A stretch of DNA of 36,669 bases. Origin: Lachnospiraceae bacterium. GTDB lineage: Bacteria; Bacillota; Clostridia; Lachnospirales; Lachnospiraceae. Each line of letters starts with the position of its first letter. The first letter of the stretch is position 1. The translations under genes were made by a program, and so were the position numbers. Where the stretch lies: positions 1-36,669 of the forward strand of contig JAFVDW010000013.1 in NCBI GenBank assembly GCA_017478245.1, given 5' to 3'. Below the pieces are notes generated by a model, which saw only the letters and a list, made by a program, of their open reading frames with translations, was not told where the DNA came from and made no database searches. Shown here piece after piece: positions 17,024-24,223 of this stretch.

Positions 17024-17785
17024 CTAGTTAACTGTATTAGCTACTGCATAGAATGAGAACTTCAAGGAAACGTCAATTTTATTATTTGCAGACCAAGGAG
17101 TTGCAGGATTATTCACAGCTTCACCATTAATCTTAATATAGCCGCTTCCAGGATGGGTTGCATCAGTTGCCTTATCGATGGTCATGATACCAGTCATCTT
17201 TGCAGCAGTCTTCTCTGCTGTACCGGGAACCAACATAGTCTTTGCATTGTACTTTGCAGCTGCTTCAGTTGCATCCTTACCGGTTGCCAGATACAGGAAT
17301 ACAGAGTTGGTGGTGTCAGTCTTTGCCAGAGCTGCGGTTGCAAGCTTTGTAGTCTTCAACTTAGCATCCACACCATCATCCAGTGTAACATAGAAAGATT
17401 CTACATTCACCTGAACAGGCACCTTACTTGCATTCTGAATCTCCATAGCCTTGGAAATCACTGAATCTGTAGATGTTACTGCAGGTGTCTCCGGATTTTC
17501 ATCAGTACCTGAACCCACAACTGCTGCTGAAACCTCATACTCTGTACGATAAGGATTCAGAATGATTTTGCTAGGTGTTGCAGGAAGTGTAATCTTCAAA
17601 ACAGGCTGCTCAACCTGAGAGGACATCTCCAGTGCATTCTCCATTGTTACAGAAGATCCGGCACTCGTATTACCTGCCAAACCTGCTTGCTCAGCATCGT
17701 AATCTGCATAGTCTGCAAAAGCAGTCATGCTCATTCCCATAACCATCGTCATTGCCAAACCAAATGCAAAAATTTTCTTCTTCAT
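17024..17785 (-). CDS. Secreted beta-rich protein 1, partner of the upstream membrane protein
   Basis: A 253-residue exported protein of an unnamed family. A Sec signal peptide ends at TAFA|DYADYD (residue 24), with the core LAMTMVMGMSM. The mature part has alternating beta-strand patterns, the motif PSKIILNPYR (shared with the paralogue as PDIILNPYR), IQNASKVPVQVNVESF, and a C-terminal strand ending KFSFYAVANTVN. No LPXTG, membrane anchor, cell-wall repeat or enzyme motif is seen. Start ATG 17785 has GGAG eight bases upstream. It follows the membrane-protein gene by 45 bases and is presumably made from the same sigma-28-type promoter. It could be a surface fibre, adhesin or matrix subunit; this is a structural guess. 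Confidence 0.75.
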   Translation of the reverse strand: MKKKIFAFGLAMTMVMGMSMTAFADYADYDAEQAGLAGNTSAGSSVTMENALEMSSQVEQPVLKITLPATPSKIILNPYRTEYEVSAAVVGSGTDENPETPAVTSTDSVISKAMEIQNASKVPVQVNVESFYVTLDDGVDAKLKTTKLATAALAKTDTTNSVFLYLATGKDATEAAAKYNAKTMLVPGTAEKTAAKMTGIMTIDKATDATHPGSGYIKINGEAVNNPATPWSANNKIDVSLKFSFYAVANTVN

Positions 17786-17830
17786 ATTATTATCTCCTTC
17801 CATGTTAAAAATAATATTCAGTTATCACAG

Positions 17831-18370
17831 CTAATTCACAACCAACTGAAGTCCTACGTTCACCCTGGCATGTTCAACCTCGTGATTGTCTTCTACCTGC
17901 ACATAAGTGATTGTCCCTATATGCGTTCCAGGCTGTAGTTCTTTATTAATTGTAAATGATTCGATACGTCCTCCCAAGGGAATCAACCCGGAGCGATAAA
18001 GTTCTTCTCGAGTCTCATCCTCATACAGGATAAAGAACATATCGTAGCTGTTCTCTACGGCATTTGCTATATAGCAGTAAAATGTTTTTCCATCTGTGCT
18101 TATAGCTTCTGTCCGCATCTCCAAAGTCATCTGACCCTCTTCCGCCTTCATTTCATCAACAAGTGCCTGAAGAGTATCCTCGTCAGCCAGTATCACGCTG
18201 GTATCATATCCGAGTGTGGGGGAATCGTCCTCCGTGGTCATCCCATCCTGCCGTCCGCCTTGCGATAAGATAACATATACCGCCACTCCTACCGCAATCA
18301 GTAAGAGGATAATTACCACAATCAATACGATCAAGACTTTATTGTTCTTATTCTGTTTTTCGTTTTCCAT
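17831..18370 (-). CDS. Single-span membrane protein with extracellular beta domain (copy 1)
   Basis: A 179-residue protein. A short basic cytosolic N-terminus (MENEKQNKNNK) is followed by one membrane helix (about 12-37), a disordered linker, and a ~120-residue outer domain. The landmarks are NSYDMFFILYEDETREELYR, SGLIPLGGRIESFTINKEL and EHARVNVGLQLVV, a beta-sandwich-like pattern. The paralogue at 19453 has the same length and the same landmarks. The start is set to 18370, with AGAGGTG upstream, because it aligns with the paralogue; a longer form from 18460 would read through the conserved leader motif. The protein probably anchors or assembles the secreted protein encoded next (inference). 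Confidence 0.75.
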   Translation of the reverse strand: MENEKQNKNNKVLIVLIVVIILLLIAVGVAVYVILSQGGRQDGMTTEDDSPTLGYDTSVILADEDTLQALVDEMKAEEGQMTLEMRTEAISTDGKTFYCYIANAVENSYDMFFILYEDETREELYRSGLIPLGGRIESFTINKELQPGTHIGTITYVQVEDNHEVEHARVNVGLQLVVN

Positions 18371-18387
18371 GAAACAACACCTCTGTG

Positions 18388-18414
18388 GCGCCCGCCTTAC
18401 AGAGCACCATAAGG
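18388..18414 (-). repeat. 27-bp leader motif, copy 1
   Basis: A 27-base sequence that is identical to the copy at 20009-20035, each lying just upstream of a membrane-protein gene (17 bases here). In the RNA sense it holds CCTTA and TAAGG arms around a 10-base loop, then a GGCGGGCGC tail. The flanks differ, so the identity is local. Confidence 0.7.
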
Positions 18415-18561
18415 TCAGGTTTACTTTCACATCACTTGATTCTTTGCCTAATCCGCACATATCAGGCTCTCAGCAGTGTCATATGTATCACGCTCCCATT
18501 GTGCGTTCTGGGTTAATGCCACATATGGAGTAAACACTTTCGTGTCTCACCTACAATAACT

Positions 18562-18589
18562 ATATCGGCTTGCGCCTATTATTACTTTA
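18562..18589 (-). promoter_or_regulatory. Sigma-28 (SigD)-type promoter for the copy-1 pair
   Basis: Minus-strand TAAA (18586-18589), 16 bases, then GCCGATAT (18562-18569). The flagellin promoter has the same boxes with 15 bases, and the 13 bases GTACTAAAGTAAT around the -35 are shared by both. A leader of about 185 nt runs to the start at 18370. The region 18371-18702, without a gene, holds this leader, promoter and the upstream terminator. Confidence 0.7.
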
Positions 18590-18643
18590 GTACCATTTTC
18601 CAAAAAATGCAATATATTTTTGGAATTTTTGTTAATTTTTTTC

Positions 18644-18679
18644 AAAAAAGGACTCCTCTCACGAGAAGCCCTCTTTTTT
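18644..18679 (-). terminator. Rho-independent terminator of the flagellin-pair operon
   Basis: A stem of 10 bp with two G-U pairs and a four-base loop (GTGA), flanked by A6 and followed on the minus strand by T6. It lies just past the stop codon at 18703 and before the sigma-28 promoter of the next operon. Confidence 0.85.
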
Positions 18680-18702
18680 GTTGTCAGCAATTCAATCAAT
18701 GA

Positions 18703-19398
18703 TTACTTAACAGCGTTAGCCTTTACATCAAACTTATAAGTGAATGTAACATCAAACTTATCAGCTGCAGCCCATGCAGTCTCAGGAGCAGATGTAAGAG
18801 CACCTGCCAACTTGAATACTACAGAACTGGGGGTTACATCACCAGTCTTGCTGGTAGTAGGCAGCGCAACTGTTGTAGCGTTCTCCCATGCATCAGCGCC
18901 ATTGGTAACTACCTTCATCAAAGCAGATTTAGCATCATAAGTGCCCTTCAATGCCTTCTCAGTTGCAGCGGTCTCCAGGAAAATGAAAGCCATCTTCTCT
19001 GTCTCTGCTGCTGCGATAGCTTCCTCGGATACCTCAAGACCAGATGCAGTTACTGCAAAGTTCTGAACAGAGATACTGAGGGGTGTAGTACCAAAGTTGT
19101 AAATATACATCGGGGAGGTAACAAGTGCTGCATTGGATGTAGTGCCTGCATCCTCATCAACTACAACTGCCTCACGATAAGGGTTAAGGATGATATCAGG
19201 AACCTTTGTAGGTACAGAAACCTTAATTGCAGGCATTGCCATCTTGTTAGTACCGGCAGTCAGTGCCTGTGTTGCAGTTCCCAGATTATCTGTTGTAGAG
19301 ATAGTAGGCTCATCAGGTACTTCCTCTGCAAATGCAGTAAGTCCCATACCCATAACCATTGTCATTGCCAAACCTAAAGCTAAAATTCTCTTTTTCAT
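18703..19398 (-). CDS. Secreted beta-rich protein 2, paralogue of the 17024 product
   Basis: A 231-residue exported protein. A Sec signal peptide ends at TAFA|EEVPDEP (residue 24); its core LAMTMVMGMGL is almost that of the paralogue. The mature part repeats the family layout: IKVSVPTKVPDIILNPYREA, YIYNFGTTPLSISVQNFAVT, MAFIFLE...YDAKSALMKV and a final strand ending KFDVKANAVK. No sortase signal or anchor is present. ATG 19398 has GGAG nine bases upstream, and the 20 bases before it nearly match those of the paralogue. It is the last gene of a likely flagellin operon, 54 bases after its membrane partner. Its function is unknown; it may be a filament- or wall-associated structural subunit. Confidence 0.75.
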   Translation of the reverse strand: MKKRILALGLAMTMVMGMGLTAFAEEVPDEPTISTTDNLGTATQALTAGTNKMAMPAIKVSVPTKVPDIILNPYREAVVVDEDAGTTSNAALVTSPMYIYNFGTTPLSISVQNFAVTASGLEVSEEAIAAAETEKMAFIFLETAATEKALKGTYDAKSALMKVVTNGADAWENATTVALPTTSKTGDVTPSSVVFKLAGALTSAPETAWAAADKFDVTFTYKFDVKANAVK

Positions 19399-19452
19399 AT
19401 TATTCTTCTCCTTCCATGTTGAAAAATAGTATACTCCCCAAAACCTACAAAC

Positions 19453-19992
19453 TTATTGAACAATCAGATCTACAGCCACATTTACACGCGCATGCTCTGT
19501 GGCATGGTCGTCCTCCATCTGTACAAAAGTAACCGTACATGCATGTGAGCCTTTTGAAAACTGTTTGTTGACAGTGAGTGTCTCAATGCGCGCCCCTGTG
19601 GGTATAAGACCGGAACGATACAACTCATCCTGCGTCTCATTTTCATACAATACGATGTACATATCATAACTATTTTCCACTGCATTGGCTAGATTGCAGA
19701 CAAATGTCTCGCCATCTTCGCTGTATGCTTCGGTAGCCATTTCTAGCACCATTTGACCTTCCTTGGCCTTTGCAAACATTTCATCCACCATCGATTGTAG
19801 CGTCTCAGGGTCCGCCATCACCGCACTACCTTCATAACCAAGCACCGCCGGCTGTTCGCCCTGCGGTGTTTCTTCTTTTCCTCCCAGCATTTTAACGAGG
19901 AAAAATATCCCACCTGCCAGTAGCAAAAGAAGGATTAATAAGAGTAAAACAATGATGACACGTCTTTCTTTATTCTGTTTTTTTTCTTCCAT
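19453..19992 (-). CDS. Single-span membrane protein with extracellular beta domain (copy 2)
   Basis: A 179-residue paralogue of the 17831 product. A basic cytosolic tail (MEEKKQNKERR) is followed by a Leu-rich membrane helix (about 12-36), a linker, and the outer domain with VLGYEGSAVMADPETLQSMV, NSYDMYIVLYENETQDELYR, SGLIPTGARIETLTVNKQF and EHARVNVAVDLIV. ATG 19992 is preferred over a GTG three codons earlier because it aligns with the paralogue and has GGTAGGTG upstream. It lies 104 bases after the flagellin stop with no other promoter seen, so some flagellin transcripts probably read into it. The outer-domain pattern recurs in unnamed Clostridia membrane proteins. Confidence 0.75.
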   Translation of the reverse strand: MEEKKQNKERRVIIVLLLLILLLLLAGGIFFLVKMLGGKEETPQGEQPAVLGYEGSAVMADPETLQSMVDEMFAKAKEGQMVLEMATEAYSEDGETFVCNLANAVENSYDMYIVLYENETQDELYRSGLIPTGARIETLTVNKQFSKGSHACTVTFVQMEDDHATEHARVNVAVDLIVQ

Positions 19993-20008
19993 GATACACA
20001 CCTACCTA

Positions 20009-20035
20009 GCGCCCGCCTTACAGAGCACCATAAGG
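20009..20035 (-). repeat. 27-bp leader motif, copy 2
   Basis: Identical to 18388-18414, 16 bases before the copy-2 membrane-protein start. Here the outer arms extend to a perfect GCCTTA/TAAGGC stem. Its position in the flagellin to copy-2 intergenic RNA makes it a candidate translation or processing element. Confidence 0.7.
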
Positions 20036-20056
20036 CAAGTATCATTTTAACAACAC

Positions 20057-20084
20057 CCAGGGCACCTTAGGAAAGGTACCCCGG
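20057..20084 (-). terminator. Leaky hairpin after flagellin
   Basis: A 12-bp stem (20057-20068 with 20073-20084, two G-U pairs) and four-base loop, 12 bases past the flagellin stop. The following minus-strand sequence GGTGTTGTTAAAATG is a poor U tract. It may be a weak terminator or an mRNA 3' stabiliser that lets a fraction of transcription continue into the membrane/secreted pair. Confidence 0.6.
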
Positions 20085-20096
20085 AACACTATGCAA

Positions 20097-20918
20097 TTAG
20101 CCTAACAGGGAAAGTACGCCCTGGTTGGACTGGTTAGCCTGAGCCAACATAGACTGACCTGCCTGAGACAGAATGTTGTTGTTAGAGTATCTAACCATCT
20201 CAGTTGCCATATCTGTATCACGGATAGTAGATTCAGCACTGGTCGTATTCTCAACAACGTTGTTCAGGTTGTTTACAGTGTGCTCAAGTCTGTTCTGAAC
20301 AGCACCGATGTCAGATCTCTGTCTGGATACGTTCTGAATAGCTGCCTTGGTAGCTGCGTTCAGAGCTGCAGAGTTCTCAGCGGTAGTTGCATCACCGGTT
20401 GCACCGATGGTTGCACAATCCATTGCACCGATGGTCAATGTGATGTGCTGACCGGACTCTGCACCAACCTGGAGTTCGAAAGTACCGTTGCCATCTCCAC
20501 CAGTTCCATCAAGCAGGTTCTGCTCGTTGAATGTGGTAGTAGAAGCTACACGATCGATCTCGGACATAAGCTGCTGTACCTCAGAGTTGATGTAATCTCT
20601 ATCATCAGACTTCAAAGTTCCGTTCTCACCTTTAACTGCCAGCTCATTGATTCTCTGAAGCATGTCATGAACTTCGTTCAGAGCACCTTCAGCGGTCTGT
20701 GCCATGGAGATACCATCCTGAGCATTCTTGGTTGCCTGGGTAAGACCTCTTACCTGGCGTCTCATCTTCTCACTGATGGAAAGGCCTGCTGCGTCATCAG
20801 CCGCACGGTTGATCTGATAACCAGAAGATAACTTCTCTGTGGACTTAGCCTGAGTTGCTGTGGTCAATCCTAACATTCTGTTAGAGTTCATTGCTGTTAA
20901 ATTGTGTTGTACTACCAT
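20097..20918 (-). CDS. fliC: Flagellin, short form
   Basis: The 273-residue subunit of the flagellar filament. The conserved N-terminal D0/D1 helices (MVVQHNLTAMNSNRMLGLTT, KSTEKLSSGYQINRAADDAA, LSISEKMRRQVRGLTQATKN) and C-terminal helices (IRDTDMATEMVRYSNNNILS, QAGQSMLAQANQSNQGVLSL) are complete. The central part (about 140-195) is short and Ser/Thr/Ala-rich, so the D2/D3 outer domains are essentially missing. That central patch would be the exposed surface and the natural place for O-glycans. AGGAGG precedes ATG 20918. It is driven by a sigma-28 promoter through a long leader and exported via the flagellar type III path with FliS. It contains one Cys, unusual for flagellin. Confidence 0.97.
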   Translation of the reverse strand: MVVQHNLTAMNSNRMLGLTTATQAKSTEKLSSGYQINRAADDAAGLSISEKMRRQVRGLTQATKNAQDGISMAQTAEGALNEVHDMLQRINELAVKGENGTLKSDDRDYINSEVQQLMSEIDRVASTTTFNEQNLLDGTGGDGNGTFELQVGAESGQHITLTIGAMDCATIGATGDATTAENSAALNAATKAAIQNVSRQRSDIGAVQNRLEHTVNNLNNVVENTTSAESTIRDTDMATEMVRYSNNNILSQAGQSMLAQANQSNQGVLSLLG

Positions 20919-21110
20919 AATATTTTCCTCCTTGAATTAGATGCCGCTTCCCTGCGACCTATTATTTGTGTTATGTCTTCCGACTGATTCGCACCTATCA
21001 GTCTTCTGACAAGTTCCCCATGGCTCTCGTCCGACTGTGCGTATCAGCTTCGAGCCATGCCGCATAGTAAGCGTTGATTGCTTCCCAATCATTTGCTTTA
21101 CTTGTTAAGT
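20919..21110 (-). promoter_or_regulatory. Structured flagellin leader with GGA hairpins (CsrA/FliW-type candidate)
   Basis: About 185 nt of 5' UTR between the sigma-28 promoter and flagellin. In the RNA sense it holds TGATTG-GGAAG-CAATCA (21073-21089 region), with GGA in a five-base loop, a CATGGCTC/GAGCCATG stem, and a GTC-GGAA-GAC hairpin, plus the ribosome site AAGGAGGA. GGA in hairpin loops is the CsrA recognition feature, and CsrA represses flagellin in Bacillus. That this leader is a CsrA target is inferred, since csrA and fliW are not in the window. Confidence 0.4.
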
Positions 21111-21137
21111 ATATCGGCGTGTTTTTTAATTACTTTA
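21111..21137 (-). promoter_or_regulatory. Sigma-28 (SigD) promoter of flagellin
   Basis: Minus-strand TAAA (21134-21137), exactly 15 bases, then GCCGATAT (21111-21118), a near-perfect match to the TAAA-N15-GCCGATAA consensus. It lies about 190 bases before the flagellin start. Confidence 0.9.
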
Positions 21138-21201
21138 GTACTAATAATAATTTTTTTGAAAAAATTTTACATTTTTTCCGATATCATCTTCAAAATCTTC
21201 C

Positions 21202-21678
21202 TTACTGCTTGCTATCCATATACTGCGGCGGCAGATAATCCCGGTTGCTCACCCTCTTATAATAGTTGTAGGCGGCAGTAGAGGTCTTTCGATTCTGCTG
21301 TAGCCCTTTCCTTTCTTTAGAGAAATAATTCTCTATCAACTGTTTATTACGGGCTTCCTGTGTCTGTACCGCAACGCTCAATTCCATCACCTTTGAAATC
21401 TTCTGCTGTAATTCACGAATCTGCACTGCATAAAGTTGGCGATTACCGTTCAACTGCTCTGCCAGCTTTCCATACAGAGACTCAAACCCATCATCTAACT
21501 TCGTAAGCTCATCTATCAGCTTCCCTTTCTCCTCTACCGCTGCATCAAAAGCAGCCATATCCACCTTGTCCGCCAGAAATATCTTTTCCTGGCGGACATT
21601 ATAATCTTGAATAGCATGTAATACTTCCATCTTCTTATCCAGACTTTCGGATAAGATATTCAACTGGCTTTCCATCAT
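21202..21678 (-). CDS. FlgN/FliT-like flagellar export chaperone
   Basis: A 158-residue helical protein. It begins MMESQLNILSESLDKKMEVL, contains two long amphipathic helices with a central KLIDELTKLDDGFESLYGKL and ends with a Tyr-rich basic tail (YNYYKRVSNRDYLPPQYMDS). Size, helical pattern and position directly after FliS fit the FlgN/FliT-type chaperones that deliver hook-associated proteins to the flagellar export gate. Sequence identity in this family is always low, so the call rests on context. The ATG overlaps the fliS stop by four bases (ATGA), giving translational coupling. It is the last gene of the flaG-fliD-fliS transcript. The 20919-21201 region between it and flagellin holds only the flagellin leader and promoter. 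Confidence 0.65.
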   Translation of the reverse strand: MMESQLNILSESLDKKMEVLHAIQDYNVRQEKIFLADKVDMAAFDAAVEEKGKLIDELTKLDDGFESLYGKLAEQLNGNRQLYAVQIRELQQKISKVMELSVAVQTQEARNKQLIENYFSKERKGLQQNRKTSTAAYNYYKRVSNRDYLPPQYMDSKQ

Positions 21679-22061
21679 GCACTTCCCTTTCCTTTGCTAG
21701 CATTCATAACCTCTTTCCAAGTGTCACGCACCGAGCGGAGATGTCCATTAACCTCCTCCAATATCTCGGCATCCTTCTTGATGTTGGCTTGAAGCAATCG
21801 CTGTGACAAATAGGAATAAATATTCTCGAAATCTTGCGCCACCGGATACTTCATATCCAATGTTCCTCTTAGATAATCAATAATATTTTGCACCTTGACA
21901 ATATTGTTGTGAGCTTGCTGAATATTTTTCTTCTCAATCTCCATAATGGCAATATTACAAAATTTAATTGCGCCATCATAGAGCATTAGCGTAAGCTCCG
22001 CCGGTGAAGCCGTCATGATCTTGCTGTTATTGTACTGTGCATATGCATTAGGTAATGCCAT
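21675..22061 (-). CDS. fliS: Flagellin export chaperone FliS
   Basis: A 128-residue helical chaperone that binds the C-terminal helix of newly made flagellin and stops it polymerising in the cytosol. The family signature is clear: NAYAQYNNSKIMTASPAELT, LMLYDGAIKFCNIAIMEIE, KNIQQAHNNIVKVQNIIDYL, RGTLDMKYPVAQDFENIYSY. Start ATG 22061, not the longer in-frame start at 22094, because GGAGG lies five bases upstream and the fliD stop ends one base before it; the ribosome site sits inside the last fliD codons. Coupled upstream to fliD and downstream to the chaperone-like gene. Confidence 0.95.
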   Translation of the reverse strand: MALPNAYAQYNNSKIMTASPAELTLMLYDGAIKFCNIAIMEIEKKNIQQAHNNIVKVQNIIDYLRGTLDMKYPVAQDFENIYSYLSQRLLQANIKKDAEILEEVNGHLRSVRDTWKEVMNASKGKGSA

Positions 22062-22062
22062 T

Positions 22063-24195
22063 TCAACCTCCTCCGAGTAACGCGCTGACCGCATTCATAT
22101 TACTCTGCATCTTCGCCATGGCTGTCTCCATGGCACTGAATTTTTTATACCATCTATCCTCGTAATCATTCAACTGCTCCTCCATGTCTGCTATCTTGGA
22201 GGTATAGTTATCATAATCCGATTTCATCTTCTTATCGTCATAGAAGCTGCCGAAGCTGCGCTGACCATCCACAGATCTGGACATATCAAACATTTTACCG
22301 TACAGATTCTGTGACAGTTGTGTAAAGAAGGAAATAACCGCATCCGGATCACTGGCAATCATACTCTTCAGCTTATCAGCATTGCCCGATGTGGATGAAT
22401 CATCCGGATCACCGTCAATATGATAAGCATTCTTCTCGTTTTCCGCAGCCGTAAAGTAACTTGCCACATTGATACCGAAGTCAAAGAGAAACATTTTCTT
22501 ACCATTCACTTCAAATCCGGAGGACATTGCCTCTTTCAAAGCAGAGCTGACACTGGACAGATTCTCATCTCTGCGGAGTATGCCATCCTTGATCTTCTTC
22601 TCCCACTCCTCCACTTCTGCATCGGACATGGCGCTCTTCTCATCATTGGTCAAAGGATCATAGCCCTTTGTGGACTCGGCATTGTAAAGCTTATCCATTT
22701 CATTGATGATTTCATTGTACTCCTTGATGAAATTCTTCACCATATCATAGATGCCATCCGTATCCTGTTCCGTGGTGACAGTAACCGTTTCTCCGGGTGC
22801 TGTCTCACTCAAAGCAGTGAAGGTCAGTCCGTTGATTTCAAACGTGTTGGTGCTGTTGGTGAACAGCGCACCATTTAAGTAGATTTCCGCATCCTGGCCG
22901 GATACCTTGGTGGCGCTCAGTCCATCATTGGCAACTGCTGCGTCGGGATCATATGTACTCATTACCTCTGCCGCATACTTGGCTTTGTTGTAATAGCTTT
23001 CTTCCACTTCTTGTGTAAGCTTATCTGTAGCCTGGGCATTGTAGACCGTCTCTCCATCTTCCTCAGTCTCATCTACGGTAATGTACTGCGCCACATCCTC
23101 CAACTGCTGTTCGTACTTTTGAATCGCCTTCTCTTGATTCTCTAAGGTAGTGGCATCCGTTTTCCTGGTGTTTAACTCAGCAAGATCCTTCCTCATATCG
23201 GCAAGGGTCGTCTGCGCATCCTTCAGTTCATCTCCGCTAAGCCCCTTCATAGACTCTTGGAAAGCCTTGATTTCCTCATTCTTGTCTTTGATCTGCTCCG
23301 TATAGCTTTCGGCGCTGTCCAAGCCATTATCATACTTATCACTGATTTCCTGCAGCTTTTTCTGTGCAGCCTCAAGACCGGATTTTGCAGATTTGTATTG
23401 CTTCAGATAGCTGTCTGTTCTGTCCGAAACCGTCTTATCTACATAAGAAGACAGATTCTGCATGGTCTGTTCATCACTACTACCGTCATACAGTGCCGCA
23501 AAGGTGCTATATTCCTTCAGTGCAGCCTTGTCGGAATGCAGATCCACCTGCAACCCCAATGCAGCGAGCGCACGCTGACCGTTAGCATCCTTCGCCGTAA
23601 TACTGAAATCGTTCTTTGCGCCGGACTCTTTCGCACTGATAAAAAATCTCTGCTGTTTCGCATCAAAGCTTGCATTTAAGCCTGCGTCCTTCAACTGATT
23701 CAAAAAATCGGATATTGTGGTGTTCTCTGTCACATTCAGATCGATGGTCTTATCCCCTGCCTTGATACTGAGACTACCGCTAAACTCCTCACCTTCGCCC
23801 AGGCCCATCACCTCAGAAATCTTATCTGTAGCAACATGCTCCGACTCTTCTCCTATCTTACCGCCTGTCAGATAGCCGGTCTTTGCCAGCTTATCAATAG
23901 ACAGGGACTGTACGCCATTCACCGCGCCATCGCCGGTAATGACGCTGACTGCGCTACTGTTAGATACTTTGGTCGTCTTCTTGCTATACGACGAAGAAAA
24001 ACGCATATTGCCAACTATCTTGGACTGCAGATTCTGAAGCTTGGTATTCAGCCCTTTCCATGCCTCCTGCTTCCAATCCAACTTCGTCTGCGCTTTTTTC
24101 TTCGTATCTACTTTGGTCTTTCTGGCTTCCACCAACTGCTGAATAATACTGTCTGTATCCATACCGGACATTAATCCGGACAATCGCATAGGCAT
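22063..24195 (-). CDS. fliD: Flagellar filament cap protein FliD (HAP2)
   Basis: A 710-residue capping protein that sits at the filament tip and folds incoming flagellin. The N-terminal FliD_N domain is clear (MRLSGLMSGMDTDSIIQQLV, TKLDWKQEAWKGLNTKLQNL), and so is the C-terminal FliD_C helix pair (DYDNYTSKIADMEEQLNDYE, ending VSALLGGG). At 710 residues it is longer than the ~470 of enterobacteria. The extra length includes a Lys/Glu-rich coiled coil at about 258-375 inserted between the N-terminal half and the D2-like region (ITVDETEEDGETVYNAQATD). AGGAGG precedes ATG 24195. Cotranscribed with flaG and fliS. Confidence 0.95.
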   Translation of the reverse strand: MPMRLSGLMSGMDTDSIIQQLVEARKTKVDTKKKAQTKLDWKQEAWKGLNTKLQNLQSKIVGNMRFSSSYSKKTTKVSNSSAVSVITGDGAVNGVQSLSIDKLAKTGYLTGGKIGEESEHVATDKISEVMGLGEGEEFSGSLSIKAGDKTIDLNVTENTTISDFLNQLKDAGLNASFDAKQQRFFISAKESGAKNDFSITAKDANGQRALAALGLQVDLHSDKAALKEYSTFAALYDGSSDEQTMQNLSSYVDKTVSDRTDSYLKQYKSAKSGLEAAQKKLQEISDKYDNGLDSAESYTEQIKDKNEEIKAFQESMKGLSGDELKDAQTTLADMRKDLAELNTRKTDATTLENQEKAIQKYEQQLEDVAQYITVDETEEDGETVYNAQATDKLTQEVEESYYNKAKYAAEVMSTYDPDAAVANDGLSATKVSGQDAEIYLNGALFTNSTNTFEINGLTFTALSETAPGETVTVTTEQDTDGIYDMVKNFIKEYNEIINEMDKLYNAESTKGYDPLTNDEKSAMSDAEVEEWEKKIKDGILRRDENLSSVSSALKEAMSSGFEVNGKKMFLFDFGINVASYFTAAENEKNAYHIDGDPDDSSTSGNADKLKSMIASDPDAVISFFTQLSQNLYGKMFDMSRSVDGQRSFGSFYDDKKMKSDYDNYTSKIADMEEQLNDYEDRWYKKFSAMETAMAKMQSNMNAVSALLGGG

Positions 24196-24223
24196 AATCC
24201 TTCCTCCTCTCCCGTTCTAAACG

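Noticed and set aside
17024-19398. LPXTG, WxL or pilin-type anchoring of the two secreted proteins
   Set aside because: Both end in a beta strand without LPXTG, hydrophobic tail or WxL motifs; no sortase gene is nearby.
20919-21110. c-di-GMP riboswitch in the flagellin leader
   Set aside because: The leader is structured, but it lacks the conserved GEMM-I core and the type II core; GGA hairpins fit a CsrA site better.
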